Source: Saccoglossus kowalevskii (taxonomy: Eukaryota; Hemichordata; Enteropneusta; Harrimaniidae). Taken from it: 56,032 nt of DNA. The stretch's first letter is position 1. Each line of letters starts with the position of its first letter. Below are positions 1 to 13,630 of this stretch, one piece after another. The translations under genes were made by a program, and so were the position numbers. The notes under the pieces were generated by a model that worked only from the letters and a program-made list of their open reading frames with translations, was not told the DNA's origin and did no database searches. Location: NCBI RefSeq assembly GCF_000003605.2, contig NW_003157228.1:357195-413226 (forward strand). Direction: 5' to 3'.

Positions 1-290
1 GTGGTTGTTATCGCGCACACATAGGCTGGGGTTGTTATCGTGCACACATAGGCTGTGGTTGTTATCGCACACACATAGGCTGGGGTTGTTATCGTGCACA
101 CATAGGCTGTTGTTGTTATCGTGCACACATAGGCTGTGGTTGTTATCGTGCACACATAGGCTGGGGTTGTTATCGCACACATAGGCTGTGGTTGTTATCG
201 CGCACACATAGGCTGGTGTTGTTATCGCGCACACATAAGCTGGGGTTGTTATCGTGCACCCATAGGGTGTGGTTGTGATGGCACACACAC
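1..290. repeat. 27-bp minisatellite, about 11 copies
   Basis: The core GGTTGTTATCG recurs at positions 4, 31, 58, 85, 112, 139, 166, 191, 218, 245 and 272, giving a 27-bp period with one 25-bp unit. Each unit continues with GCACACATAGGCTG. Copies differ mainly at the dinucleotide after ATCG (CG, TG or CA) and degrade after about 260. The array runs off the left edge of the window, so its true length is unknown. No coding capacity is apparent. Confidence 0.95.
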
Positions 291-3200
291 AACACGCGCT
301 GGGGTTAGCCAACACGTACACACTGTCTAGACTAGAAGTTGTTATCAAGTACACAGCTTTGAGTACAGGCCTCCCGACATACTTAAAATGTTTACATCGT
401 TTCATGCTCGTATCTGACCCCTGAAAACCTTTCGTTTTCATAATTATAGTGCGGTTCGGGTTGTACTTTTTCCCGTATGACTCGCATCGCAGTTACCATG
501 TCAACTAATATTGCCCTTATTGGTTCCTTTGGCAACCGCACCAATTTATTCATACAAACAGTACAAATGATCCGCGCTCAGTATTGTTCAACAACCACTT
601 TACGCGGGCGGTTCTTTCAACGTGCACTTATTCTGAAGTCACGAGACTTTTGAAAAGGTTGATGTCCTCAGTTTTGTTCGTGTTCCTAACATTATTCGCA
701 TCGCTAATTTGTTTGATTCTTAGTCTTGTTTTGATGGACCGGCGGTGAGAAAATACATAAACTTCCTTAACATTATTAAATAAGTAAACTAATCGTTCGA
801 ATTCCGGATCAACATGCCATTTTACGTGATCTCGTGAGATCTTAAATGTAGAACCAAACGATTTTCTCACCATATGGCTAGAATGAATAGATACGCCACA
901 TTCGCAACCAACAAGACTATCAATAAGTTTCTTCGCTTCATTTCCATTTCCTCGTACCAAAATATATTAGGTCACACGAACTCTATTTCGAGAAACAGGA
1001 ATTAGAATTTTTTCAGCTGCTAAAGTAATTTAGTTTCGTGCTGAGAACAATTCGTATACACTAGTCATATTATAATTTCAACCATTAAAATAATGACATT
1101 TTAACTAAGCATGCACATGTTGAGCTGCAATAAAGGCAAATTAAATTAATCAGTCTTTTGTTGTCAAAACAATTTAGCAGTTGTGATGCATTACTTTTCC
1201 TATTACCAACACTAACACCTTTTATATTTTCACTGTGAATTTTAATATCATTTGTAATGGAAATCGAGCCGAACTACGATCACCTCAGCCTTCCGGTAAA
1301 AAGTGCTTGTATCCACTTTCGAACAGTTTTAACAGATATAATACGCGTTTCACAGGTTCTCCGCTGACATACATCACTGCTGCCATGACAACGCGTAATG
1401 ATTCTTTTTGAAGTGGCGAGAAAATCATTACGCGTTCGCAAAGTGACGCAGGGAAAACACATACTTTTCCTAATATCAGTTAATGGACAGAGGTCACGTG
1501 TCATAAATAATTCATATTTCACGAGGGGTTTATATGCACAAGTGTTCGAATTAAAACGGTTGCCGTTGCCTGGGGTTACCAGGATTTAGTAACACGCACG
1601 ATGGTGTGTATATAGAAAACTCACTGTTCCTGTCTTGAGTCCTCTTTTAGGCTAATTCTTTATTTGCAATGAATCGGCCACAGCTGAGGAAAACACTATT
1701 TTGTTTTCAGTGCGTATATTTTTTTTAAGTCGTTATAGTAGAGAAACTTTATTTTTGGCTAGGAAAACTGATTAAATCTCACATTAAAATGTCTATAATA
1801 AAATGGCTGCTCTTCCATCACCATTTATTGAGAAATTTGAATTGTTTAGTTTATGTACATCCGCTCTTTTCATTTTTATTACTTCTTAATGACTATACGT
1901 TCGTGCCGTGTTTTAAATTGACAAATTGAACATAATGAATTCGACCTCGCACTATCAAGATTAAGGCGATATTTTATCAGTGAGGGGCGGGGGGGGGTAC
2001 CTGTTGAGTGCAACAAAGCACGCAATAGCAATGCAATGAGATCACACAACATGAAATTGAAAAAAACTACGAATACGATGTGGATTTTCTCCTGCATTTT
2101 ATGTTTGTTGTATTGTAACTTTTACAGACACCATCGACAGACCTTGAATTAGCTCATCCGTTAGCACTTCGTGTTGAAGAACACCTAGATCTATGGCAAA
2201 CGTTACGTTAATTATTGGGATATCAAAACAAAAACGTTCTGTAAATTAAATATTGTCGGCGAAAGCTCAAAGTAATCACAAAATAGTTTGAGTTATTTAA
2301 AAAATAATGATAGAAAACTCCCAGCAAGGTACAGTAATTATTTGTGTTGTACGCGATTGCGTCGTGAGCCAAAGTAACTGGATACAACATTTGTTTTGAT
2401 TTACATTCCACGCTCTTTCACCTCGTCTTTTATTCCATTCAGCTACCAAATACTTAGCAACAGTGAATACATCGTCGACTGGTATTGTGGACTACACTGT
2501 GTGTCACAGAGGGTAAATAATGCCAACTGAGAGAGGAAAAACATTTTAATATTTCCCAGTGTAACCTGTTGACCCATTGCTACGTACGTTTGGCAGTACA
2601 ATTGATCCTGCAATCTTTACAAAGTACACTGACTTTGTTTTCTAATGAAACAGTTTACGCTTTGAAAACAGCGTGAATAAGCCGCATGTGGTCTAAAAAA
2701 CAGAAAATCGTTTATTTGTTATCAATTATAACGGACCATACACGTGTGGCAGCACCATTTTACAACTGGGCCCCATTTCCTGCAAAATATTGTGAACATA
2801 TTTATACGGAGTGTAGTCAGAATGTAAACAAATGTTGGATCTCATAGACATGACGTGACCTTGCATATTGATTTTGAATAAATAGTTTGTAATGTGTCTT
2901 GATTGAAACGCGCACGAAGCAAAAGTTGCAATGCCGAGTTTGTGAACGGCCATCTTGTTTTCAATAAGGCTGCCTGACAAGATCTACGCATACTTGGACA
3001 TTTCTTGTAATATTAACAGCAGTTTTTACACAAATGCTTTACTGTATATGTTATTGTTGTTGTTCGAACGCAAACTTTTTTTCTTCAAAATTTGAACTAA
3101 GACCTGTATCCAATGGGATATTATTTTTATTTGATCCAAAATTGAAGAGAAAAAAAATCAACGAATTAACTGTAATCCCCCATAATGCACTGTAACCACG

Positions 3201-3713
3201 CGATATCGCCGACAACGAAGTATACAGTGTATGCACTAACACATATCGAGGTTCCATGTTTTAATTATATATTACAAATCGCAAAACTGAGACGATTCTT
3301 AGAATATGTATACATCAAACGGTCTTCCAGGACCCGGCTCGTTAAAAGCGCTTTGCTTGGAAGCACGAACACTATAGTTTACGTCAAATCTGAGCACACG
3401 TTTCTAGCCAACGGATACGATTGCGTATAAATTGAGTAATAAATTACTTTTCCTACTTCAGTTGTGACAAAAAAATCAACGTGAGGAGAACAAATACTTT
3501 TTTTTAGAATGTAATTATATTTTACATAAATCATAAAAAAGCAATAATGACCATATCGCTGTATTATCACCCCTTCAATATGATACTGATAAATACTCAG
3601 CTTTGTGTGCTCATTTGGGTTTTTTGACATTGAGTTAGCGTCGTTTATTCTTAGATATGTTAGTTTTATACAAATGTGTTAACAGCTTATATGATTCATC
3701 TAGTATTTTATAA
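291..3713. other. Intergenic, no supportable gene
   Basis: AT-rich sequence with only short ORFs. The longest (628-960, minus) opens with TTG rather than ATG and matches no family I recognise, so I do not call it. A poly-G tract lies at about 1986-1996. Nothing else in this stretch is interpretable. Confidence 0.6.
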
Positions 3714-4070
3714 GTGTTAAATTTTTATGTCCTAAATTGTAGTTTACGTTTCACCCCTCTGTTTTGTCTACCGCGCTGTCGTATTGATATTTTTAAATAT
3801 TCTCCACTTGTGAGATGTATGAACAGTTTCAATAATTTATTGCGGACAGGTTCAGAACTAGATAGTTTTAGTAATTTGAGCCGTTTTAAATCTGAGGTAC
3901 ATCAATTAATTTTTGAAAGTTAAATTCAGATATTTCAAAAGTATATGTATTTTATTGTATATTTGTGTATGTTATATTTATTGTATTTCGATGTATGTGT
4001 GAATGAGGAGCCTGTAAATGGGCCTTGTGCCCGTATGTCTTTCAAATAATAAATGAATAAATAATAACAA
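3714..4070 (+). mobile_element. 3' end of a degenerate non-LTR retrotransposon (LINE)
   Basis: The plus-strand frame 3714-3923 encodes a segment resembling the extreme C-terminus of LINE reverse-transcriptase polyproteins (CR1/Jockey-like). It has a basic and Cys-containing run, then SPLVRCMNSFNNL, then a SNLSRFKSEV tail ending in a stop. The downstream part, from about 4005, carries a terminator-like GGGCC..GCCCG stretch and ends in AATAAATGAATAAATAATAA, typical of LINE 3' ends. In-frame stops directly upstream (TAA at 3711) show the element is 5'-truncated or decayed. The family assignment is by resemblance only. The 5' boundary and target duplication were not resolved. Confidence 0.7.
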
Positions 4071-7000
4071 TTCAGAAGTTTTCAATTCAGGTGTAACGTG
4101 ATACAAATTAAATAAACGCTACTTCACACACCCTGACACTTTAGATGTATCTGAATAACACACGTTCCAATTACCGTATTTTGAGGCGGGAAATGGACAT
4201 GGTTAATAATAGCGTTAGTGTAATAAAACACAATACCCGTTTCTATTTACTTTACGAAATAATATAACCGCATTGGCGATCAAATAGATGTGTTTAAACC
4301 TTCACGTTCTGAGGATATGACCTGCTATTCCATTAGTGTTATGTATTACACACTGTTGCGTGGAGTCTATTGTCTACGCAGTCCTTTCCATAGTAACTAC
4401 AACTAAACTCATGTTTTAATTTTGATTTGTTTGCCATAGCATTGATACAATAATCGTGATATATAATGCCAGCGCGTAACAGAACTCACGTGACTAATTG
4501 GTTGGCATGTTTTCATGGTAGTTCATTTCACTAGAAGTTCCAGAATTGTGCGAGCGTTAACACAGATGGCGAAACGGACACGTTCGCCGAAACTTATTGA
4601 ATGTAAATTCACACTTACTATTTTAAATTGATTCAAAAGTGTAACAGCAGGAATACAAACATGTCACATTAGATATTGCACAAGACTTTTTATAAAATTG
4701 TGTTTTTAACGTTGAATCATGCGTTGTCATTGTACAACACGCTACAAATACAAGAGTGTTTAATATTATAAACGCAAGGCAGGTAATATGATTTACTGGT
4801 GAGAGACGTGAGACCACTGTCTGTTCGTACGTAGATATTAGATATTAAGTTGGTCACTAGAGCTATAAATACAGATGACTGAGATGAGGGACACAGGGAG
4901 ATGATGAACACGATAGTAGGTCTTTTTTGATATACGCAATATGGATGCCCTGAAGTGACGTCACCTACTGTCATCAACACTTTGTATCATACTAAGCACA
5001 GATTATACGGTCTGCTGAGAGTCAAACGTCCACACTACAAATGCATTACTGCCATCGCTAAAGCATACATCAACATTTTCACTTACCCTGCTGTTTACCT
5101 GTGAAGCCGAAACACTTCCCAATGTGTCCGTTACGTAATGCAGTATGAGAGTCACGGTAGCCATCGATAGGCAGGTCTTACTGTTAAAACCACTACACTG
5201 GAAAAGAACAAGCGACTCGCGACTGATCGACAATCAATACACTGTCGCGCTTGCTACGGGCTGCGAATAAACGGCTTTGCGAGGACATCCCCTCTCATCG
5301 TCGTCTAGGCAACGATACAGAAAGTCGCCCGAATGTCTATGACGTCGGCAATTCATATGCATTGTCACTAATCATTCGGTAATAATGTACTATTAGACAG
5401 CAAGTTTTTCGGTGTATTTGTTCGTTCATTTTATACGTTTTCTTAACGTCAAGTTAACATGTTTGACTACTCAACACACACGTGGGGGTTCAAGTTGTTG
5501 CGAAGACGCATATAAAATATTCCATAAATCGACAATAAATAAATATTATTGAATTATGGAATAATTTGGTTTTCTTTGTATTGAATCACAGTTTCGATTG
5601 GTGAATTGTAAAGTAATGTCGCATCTCTATAGTTCTATAGTCAATTTGGGGTTTGGGGTAGGTACAACGAACAGATGTTTTAATAAAACACACGGATGAC
5701 AGAATTATGTCGACAGCCAAATGAATATTCGGGATATTACTATTCTGGGCAAAATAACAATTTTACCAATTGACCTCGTTTTTCAGAAGGGCACAACGAA
5801 ACTGCTTTGAACATACCTCATATATTGTTGTGTTTAGGGTTGCTATTAGCAACGATGATGTTGATTGTGATGGTCAGCATGTTCATCGTTATTCAACGTT
5901 GCACCAGTGATATGATATTATCTGAAAAACGATATTATTTTAATCAAATAATATTAAACGATTGAGTCGTCTTGTTGGTAGTTGCTAGGTTACGAAGGGT
6001 GTGCAGTAGCTTTAAATATCACCTACTGCTAGCAATGTATAGTAATAGAATAATAATGTTTTAAGTAAACACTACGATAATGACTTTCCGTTTTCGACAT
6101 TGGGAAATTTTTTCGTTATTTAAAAAAAAACACACCTGAAAACAACTAATTTTGACAATTAAATATATTAAAAGAAATATATTAAGAATATTTCATAACA
6201 TAATGCATTCCATATGCATACCAATAATAATTTCCATAATTACCGATTACACGTGAATATTGAAGACATCACTTAATTTGTTATATTCTCTATAGTTTTG
6301 CATTTCATTTGTTTTGAATCGTGACTGAATGAATCTGAATGAAAGTACAAACTAAGTAGCGTGTTCAAGATCGCATGTATGAACAATAATATTAATAAAT
6401 ATAATTTTACTTGGTAAAAATACTGTAAACTACTCTCATTTTCCTGCATAAAAATGACAGAATTTTATAATGTCGAAAACAAAGTTTTATCGTAGTGTTA
6501 GTTGTTCTGCTTTTGTATTTCATGTTTAAATGTAGTTTATGCAAATATGTATTAACAACATTATTGTTTTATTTTAGATTGAGAGCGTGTTGCTCTATTT
6601 TTAACAGCAGCAAATTATATATCGACCCTGGTGGCCGAGGCAGAAACGAGGAATTTCCAAGTTTTCTGAGTTTGACCCATGTAATCAACCCAGACAGAAA
6701 CTGCAGTTAAAATTTTATTTGAAATTGCTCAACTGAAGTCGTTGTTCCCTGTTGACAACCGGCGTAAACAAACAACACCGTTTTAAACATATACACCACG
6801 CAGTCACGGTGTAAACATTCGTCAAGTGATTGGTTTATATATATAGATACCACACAAACTTTGGCCTGACATTTGATTGATTGACTTTTGACCGATTAGA
6901 ATTGAACTTGTTTTCAATAACTGATGAAAACCATGGCACTCGTGGCGCCATTGCATGACGGGTTCCTAGCTACAGTAAAAGAATCATTGGAAGCCATTTT

Positions 7001-7789
7001 CCGTTCCAATATTAGTAGTCAAGTCTACACCTCAGACATCTAGTCTACATGTATGGTCCTTGTTAAAGGCTTATGCGTAATTGTCTTATGAAAGCCGATG
7101 TGTGAGGGCTCTCTTCAATTACACCAGCTTTGAGACAGCATGTGTTGGGTTGTTCATTTAGTTACCAATAGGACGTAAATCTTCACAACATTTTACATTA
7201 AATTTACATATTTCAGGAATGTACATACGAGAGAACGGATAACGCCAGTTGTTTCCGAAAGAAACTTCACTTATTACCGTTGATGGTGTTGGATGTATCG
7301 TTGAATCCATTGTATGTTTCCCGACAAAGTGTATGAGTCAACGATGAGTGTGACGGAAGATCTGAGGATGCAGTAATACTGAAGACTACGCCTGAATGAA
7401 TATAATCCCTATTCAATTTTATTGCTAATGTGAAATTCAAAAATTACGGGTAATCAACGATGCGGCGTTGCCCGTAACTTGAAGTTTGGTTAAAGCGCGG
7501 TAGTCGTCGCGCTGCGCATGTTCGACATTTGTGTTGATAAACATTGATTTTCCCACAATACAATGCACTCTCCAAATGGAAATCACAAGTTTGAGGTTTG
7601 ACCTGGGCGCGACTTGCACTGACTACCGCCGGTGACTTCTTCGATACCTTCCAATCACATGAAATTTACCCAATTAAAGCTTGGAAACATGTCAGTTCGT
7701 ACTGATGAACTGCGCAACAGTCAAATTCGCCATCTTTGTTTATATGAGACCCATATATCTCGCACATGCGCAGCCCGACGTCTACCATG
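4071..7789. other. Intergenic, no supportable gene
   Basis: AT-rich unique-looking sequence. Palindromic CRE-like TGACGTCA occurs at about 4957. ORFs here are short and lack family features. I see no RNA gene and no mobile element with definable ends. Confidence 0.6.
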
Positions 7790-7870
7790 CTTTAACTGCT
7801 AATTGTTCATTGAACATCGAGTTATAATTTGGGCATGGACAACTCGGACAATTCAGCATCTTATTGTTAT
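7790..7870. repeat. Fragment of the TAACTCGATGT foldback family
   Basis: The segment contains TTGAACATCGAGTTATA, then AACTCGGACAATTCAGCATCT. The same words and the same terminal CAATTCAGCATCT occur at the right end of the foldback element at 34534-34938. It is probably a truncated copy of the same dispersed family. No second terminal repeat was found nearby. Confidence 0.5.
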
Positions 7871-9791
7871 ATGGTGGAAGAACGATTTTCGTAAAGTTGT
7901 ACTCACTTTTTGGACATCTTGCCCAAACGCCGGCCACTTTTTATTTTTTGCTAGTTCAGCTGTTTTAAACAAGTGCCCGCTCAAATACAATTCCGAGACA
8001 GCGACTCACACGCAATTTGCAGCGAACCTCGTTCTAGGGCCCTAGTTTTCAAATATCAGGTTCAACTAACAATATGCATATTTATTTCTCTTATTTCAGT
8101 GTTAACGTAGTACTGTCAGTATCCTTCATTCTGTGTTTTGTGTCATATGACCTCAAACCCTGCAAATAGAAGTGTGCATGGAATCATGGGAAGAAACGGT
8201 GTGCATTGCCGTGCAATAACTGTCTTAAAGGTGATTGACAGGTCATACTTGTTTACAACGCTGAAGGACAATTGGAATCTACCAGATGTACTTGTGATTT
8301 ACATAACAAATGATGTTTACAATCTACTAACTTGCAAGACCACATTCTGATTGGCTCATGTGGAAACCCAGGTGGTGTCCCTGAATCTGGGCCATTTATG
8401 CCTATAAATAGGCTGGACTGAGGACAGTTGTGAACCACCATTTCAACTGAGTACCAGTTTGTTGCTGGTGGAAGACAAGTGATACAGGCTTCGATGATCA
8501 TTCTGTGAGACTTGTATGTATATTTGGCCTCCGTAATGAGTCTGTGACTTAGGACACAGTGGTTTTGGTTTCCACATTAAATCTGTGGCATACCCAGAAT
8601 GGCGATTCAAGCGGTTTTTGGTGACAAGATATGAATACAATCAATGTGTATAATTAAATAATTTTAAGCAATCACAGTTTATTGCAAACAAGCATATAGG
8701 ACACAAGTATTTTACAAATCAACATAATTCAATAGAATATCACATTATCAATATTGTCAATATAAGCAACTGAGTTCTGTAAAACATTTATTACAAATAT
8801 ATTAGCCCACTTTTATCATCCCAGGCAGTCTATAATACAGGTATCCTCAAGTTCAAGGTCTTCCTCATTATGTTTGGCAATAATGTCACACAGTTTTTCA
8901 AAATATTTCTAAAGATTACATCACTCAACTTGAAATAATGTTTGCAAAGAAATATTTGGAGAGAAAACTGGAACACATTATTATAATACAAGTTGTATCA
9001 TTGTCATATTGTGAACTACAATTTGTAAATTATCCCACATATTCCACAACGTTTCAACTAAAGCAACAAGGGAATATAATCAATGAATTTATGCAACAAA
9101 ATATAACTTTTTTCTTACAAAATAATTTTTTTTTTTGGGGTTGTAGTAAGATTCTGCAAAACATCAACATTAAAATTTTATGTAACAATATCCGGTACTT
9201 AAAATCAAATTAATATCACTGACTACATACATTTGAAATAGTAGTATTGAAACGCTGCATTTTTATCTTACAAGTCAAATGTATTTGTAGGAATGTGCAA
9301 TGTTCAATAATCACCTTATTTCACTCAAACACATCCGAGATATAACTACAATGACACTGGTACTGATAATATGAGGTGCACCTGTTCTGGATTTTGTGCA
9401 TACATTCATTGTGTAGATTTTACTTACTTTAAAACATTTCCAGTCAAATAAATATGGCATGAACATTTTATTGATGAAAAAATTGGATTTAGCCATGTTA
9501 TGGATTTCAAAATTTAATTTTGAAAGACAATATTTAACAAATTTAACAATGCACAGTGTTTCATGTGACTATCATGTTACAAAGCAATTCTCATTGGTCG
9601 GTTTTTGCTGTCGAGAAGGTTACTCATTATATGTACAAATATATTGATTCACCTTTTAAAATAAAGTCAAGTAAAACAAATCTCAAGTAATATGCTGCTA
9701 ATCACATACTGGGTAAGTAGTTTTTTTAGTTATTTTTTTTGTTTATACTTGCCAATACATTATTAGATTATTGCTAGAACATAATCATAGT
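7871..9791. other. Intergenic, no supportable gene
   Basis: Apart from the possible core promoter near 8.35-8.45 kb, this is AT-rich sequence with short ORFs only. The ORF at 8938-9213 is low-complexity, rich in Asn, Ile and Phe, as expected of translated AT-rich DNA. Confidence 0.55.
8350..8445 (+). promoter_or_regulatory. Possible CCAAT/TATA core promoter
   Basis: An inverted CCAAT box (ATTGG, 8350-8354) lies about 50 bp upstream of TATAAATAG (8403-8411). This is ordinary RNA polymerase II promoter spacing, and initiation would be expected near 8434. No credible ORF follows, so it could drive a noncoding transcript, serve a first exon not recognised here, or be a chance match. Confidence 0.25.
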
Positions 9792-10220
9792 TTAACTAAA
9801 GACATAAAATATGACATCTAAGTTATTTCTGATGATATATTTCTTGCATACAAATAAGTGCAAATCATTCATGAAAACGCAGTAAATGAAATAAAAAATT
9901 ACATTTCTGGAGCAATAATGGCTAGTTTGCATAAAAATAATTAATTTTGGGCCCACAATAAATACACTTTTTGATTCCCCAAAAATATGGGAAGGTGTGT
10001 TTACCAAAAAAACTATTGAACTATTCTGTTGAATGGAATGATGTTGTCTGCAGTTTGGGCATTTAATCGTGTCACGTGGTCCCTTCAACTTCACCAAACA
10101 CTGATTCTCACAGAAAGAATGGTAACATGGTAAAATCTTTGGATTCGTGTAACGTTCCAAACAAACAGAACATGTCAGTAGATCTTCATCAATCTTGTCG
10201 ACAGATATTTTAGCTGCCAT
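9792..10220 (-). CDS. TRIM-like RING-finger protein, first exon or truncated gene
   Basis: The ORF starts at an ATG at 10220 and opens with a RING domain: C17-x2-C20, C32-x-H34-x2-C37, C41, then C54-x2-C57. The flanking LTCSVCLERYTNPKILPCYH and CPNCRQHH are typical of TRIM-family E3 ubiquitin ligases, which transfer ubiquitin through an E2 bound at the RING. After about residue 64 the frame becomes hydrophobic AT-rich translation with no B-box, coiled coil, NHL or SPRY. A GT donor (GGTAAAC, GT at 10004-10003) would end a first exon of 72 codons in phase 0 at 10005, so the real coding part is probably 10005-10220. No downstream exon is visible in the roughly 10 kb remaining on this strand. The C37-to-C41 spacing is three residues (Glu-Asn-Gln) where TRIM RINGs normally have two, which may weaken zinc binding. 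It is either a RING-only remnant or exon 1 of a gene with a very long intron. Confidence 0.7.
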   Translation of the reverse strand: MAAKISVDKIDEDLLTCSVCLERYTNPKILPCYHSFCENQCLVKLKGPRDTIKCPNCRQHHSIQQNSSIVFLVNTPSHIFGESKSVFIVGPKLIIFMQTSHYCSRNVIFYFIYCVFMNDLHLFVCKKYIIRNNLDVIFYVFS

Positions 10221-13200
10221 GGTTCAGTGATTCGTGGGTCAAGGACGAGTTGAAACCTGATTAAACGCGGAAACAATCTGAGGTCAACGAGGTCAATTAA
10301 ATATCAACATATTTCCTCATTTCCCAACACAAACTAAGAGAGCGTTTCACAACTCGAACAATGATTGAGGCGTTTTCCTGTTTACTGTGAGATTCCGCGT
10401 ATTGCGAATGTCTGCCGCAAAATCGAAAGATTTGACTTTGAATTTAACATTTTTTTTATATAGCTCACTGTCGAAATGCTGATCTTCGAGGGGTATTATC
10501 GCATTAAGATACCCTTACTTCATTAAAATTGATTCTCATTAAATGTGTATAGCACATTAACAAGCGTTAAAATATTCCTTCTTTCCCGTTTGTCGAATTC
10601 CACGCGATGTTTTGACGTTACGTCACGACATTTATCCATTTTTCAAGTTCAATGTTATGCATGAGATCTCACGGTGAACGCAAAATGGTCTATTGAGATA
10701 TGACCCATTTTGTATATATGTGATGAAAATATTTTGAAGTCAAACGAAATCTTTTCTGTATCATCAACTTTCTTTACGATATACAGTTATACACAGCTAT
10801 GGGTGTCCTGAAGTGTACAAGTCTGCTGTTGACATGTGTGATTGAACATAGTCCATTATTATAATAATGGTGCAACAGTGCAAAGACATGTTACGATTGC
10901 ATGGTGTTGGTCGCTGTCGATCGCAGTCCGGTATTGCGATGTATATTAATGGTCCCGTCTGTAAAAAAACAAAGTCAACGTTGTGTTCAGCCGAATGTAT
11001 GGCCAATTGTCGGGACAACTGGTATTTAACCAACTCATATTTTTCCTGTTTTCTGTGGTAAATTGTAATTTAAGTCAAAATAATTTAGTCTTAACCACAT
11101 TCATGAGCAGATACTATGTTTTAAGTGTGTTTACACGTTTGTAGAAATAACGAACGCTCTACCTGATCAAAATAGGTTCCCATCTTTTTATATAAATATT
11201 TGGAAATTTCCATTCAAACTGAAACGAGTGTTTTTATTGGTCCATGTAATAACTCTAACCCGTTCGCATGATTCAAGTCTGATGTCCACTTAACCTGGCC
11301 ATCCAGAATCAGTTAAGACGCGTTAAACATAAAACAATACCCGTCGCTCACAGGTGTGTCGTAATTGAACACTTGCGCTCGCTGATTGCATGCTTGAAAT
11401 TTATTCCTATTGACAATATAAATAATTATAAAAAAAAGAACGGATTTGTGAGAGCAAAAAATAGATATGTATCTTTCATTTACCGATACGCTTTAAAGTC
11501 CAGGTAATACGAGGTAAGTAATACAAGAAAATAAAAGAAATGATGTGAAAGTGGTATCCAAGTTACACACTGCGACCCAAAATAATCCTTGCGCCATCAG
11601 CGTCATCGTTGTGGTATGATAACAGACCGGAAGGGAAGCATGTCTTAGGAGATATGACAAGAAGGAAACATAACTTTCGAAACGCTATATATATACAAAC
11701 AATTCGCTACGCGTTACGGTAATCTCATTTCTCACTAGATGAAAATGGCTTAGATCGTGTGAAATGAATCAATCGGTCAGTGAATATGCCTGTTACCTGC
11801 CACTGAGTTGGAAGATGGGACTTTCTGAAATATTCAAATACTGCACTCTGTGAACGACGACCAGAAAGATGTCTAAATAAATGTGTCTTTCTCCAAATTC
11901 GACTCTCTAGTTAATTTCTTGAATTTAATACTTAGTTCTTCAATACAGAATTACAACACTTGGTATGGTACTGTCTGTGACTGTGTTGTTTGTTTTGAAC
12001 AAAGGCAGTTTTAATGTAAATTTGTGGAAACCTGTGCAATGAATTAATTTAAATTGCGTTTGAAAAACAAACCTATACAATATGAATATTTGTCTCATCA
12101 AGGAAACGAATCTTTATAAACCCTAATTGGAATAAATAATTGTTTATTATTATACATATGTCACCGAAACGCCATAAGTTACAGCGTGTCGTAATTTCAA
12201 ATATGGAATGATTATGCGCGTAATCGTTCTCTGATAATAAAAATAAACATGTCTGCCACCAGGGTTTGACCTGACTCCACACAAAGAAGTTTGCTGATTT
12301 TGTTTTAAACTTTTGGATCTCGGCATTCCCATGATGTATCATTGGGAGGAAAAGATGTATAATATATAATAGGGTTATTACGAGGATAGCGCAAAGTATG
12401 CACTCAGACAGTACGCCATCGCATCGATACTCCCGTTGTATTGTCTTCGTGCACAATATTATATTATGTTATAATTATAGATAAATTTACAATACATGCA
12501 TAATTGACAATGTTGCATTCTGGGAAACAGTTGAGGTATATTCGTAATCCGTAATATTTCAACACAAAATAAAGATTTATATTTTAATTCGCGTTTCGTT
12601 TTTTTTTATAAGTAAAATGTTAATCCACCAAACATGTGACGTATTTGGTTGGCTCTGGGTGACTTACAATATTTGTTATGCAAAGGAAGATTATAATTTT
12701 AGTTTTCAATCAATAGTGAATTATTCAGACCCAAGCACTGATTATAAACATTTGTCGCCTGTACATTTTTATTGTTTGTTGTACGTATAATTGATGTCGA
12801 TTTTTCTAGTACATTGATATAATGTCGGAAAAATCGTTTTTCAGATTAGTCATCAGCTCGCCCCCTAACTTTGAATATAAATACTTGTATAACAAACAAA
12901 CAATACTATATTGTTAAGATAATCAGTATCAGTTCACACGAGACGCAAAATCTCGGTAGGTATAAATAGATAAAGAGATGTCAAACGCTAGCTTGACAAG
13001 ATTCCCAAAACCAACTCCAATCTTCCAGGTGCCACAGAATAATTGTTAATCTTACTAAACTTATTTATATGTTTATACCAACCGCTACATATTATCCATC
13101 TGCATCATGACAATTGATTGTATCTTTTCAAAATAACCCCCCCCCCCTCATCAGTGTTTATAAAATAATTATTTTGTATCACTGCTTGCGTATGGCTTTC

Positions 13201-13503
13201 ATATTTTTTTGTTGTGTTCATGATTTCCTCGGTTATATATATTCATAAAAGACGTAAGTCAAAAAGTGCGTTCCGAACATTTTTCCATATATTCCGCCAC
13301 TGCACAGCGCCATCTGTTGATGAATTGGTCACGCCTGCAAAATGTGTGCGCCATCTAGTTTACCATATACGAAAACAAATCGCATTACTGAGTCATTTTT
13401 TTAAACAAAAAAAAAAACGTTGCAGCTATCAACCGGTTACCATTACAAATTCTAATGAGTATACATTTGTAACACACGATGTTGATGTTGATGTAATGTA
13501 GCA
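10221..13503. other. Intergenic, no supportable gene
   Basis: AT-rich DNA upstream of the RING exon. Two GCGCCATCT words (13307-13316 and 13348-13357, 41 bp apart, same orientation) resemble the core of invertebrate CTCF sites. A C9 run lies at about 13139. ORFs at 12073-12456 and 13214-13501 lack recognisable features; the first opens with TTG. Confidence 0.55.
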
Positions 13504-13630
13504 AGACTTGCATACAGTCTCTTGTTTATTTTTTGGTGTTTTTCAATAAAATAAAATTTTATGGAGTATCATGTATCATTTATACACTCCCATATAAGCA
13601 AAAAATAAACAAGAGACTGTATGTAAGTCT
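13504..13630. mobile_element. Short MITE-like element with 32-bp terminal inverted repeats
   Basis: The left arm starts AGACTTGCATACAGTCTC and the right arm, reverse complemented, starts AGACTTACATACAGTCTC. Both continue into TTGTTTATTTTTTG. The arms match over about 32 bp with one mismatch and flank a 60-70 bp AT-rich core. The 127-bp length and lack of coding capacity fit a miniature inverted-repeat element. No convincing target-site duplication was seen, so the superfamily is not assigned. Confidence 0.65.

Noticed and set aside
1-290. CRISPR-like regular spacing of a repeated word
   Set aside because: The repeats are contiguous with no unique spacers, and the DNA is eukaryotic.
628-960. 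110-residue minus-strand ORF
   Set aside because: Starts with TTG; the first ATG leaves about 80 residues. No family resemblance, splice support or repeat copy was seen.
12073-12456. 127-residue minus-strand ORF
   Set aside because: TTG start, AT-driven composition and no recognisable motif.
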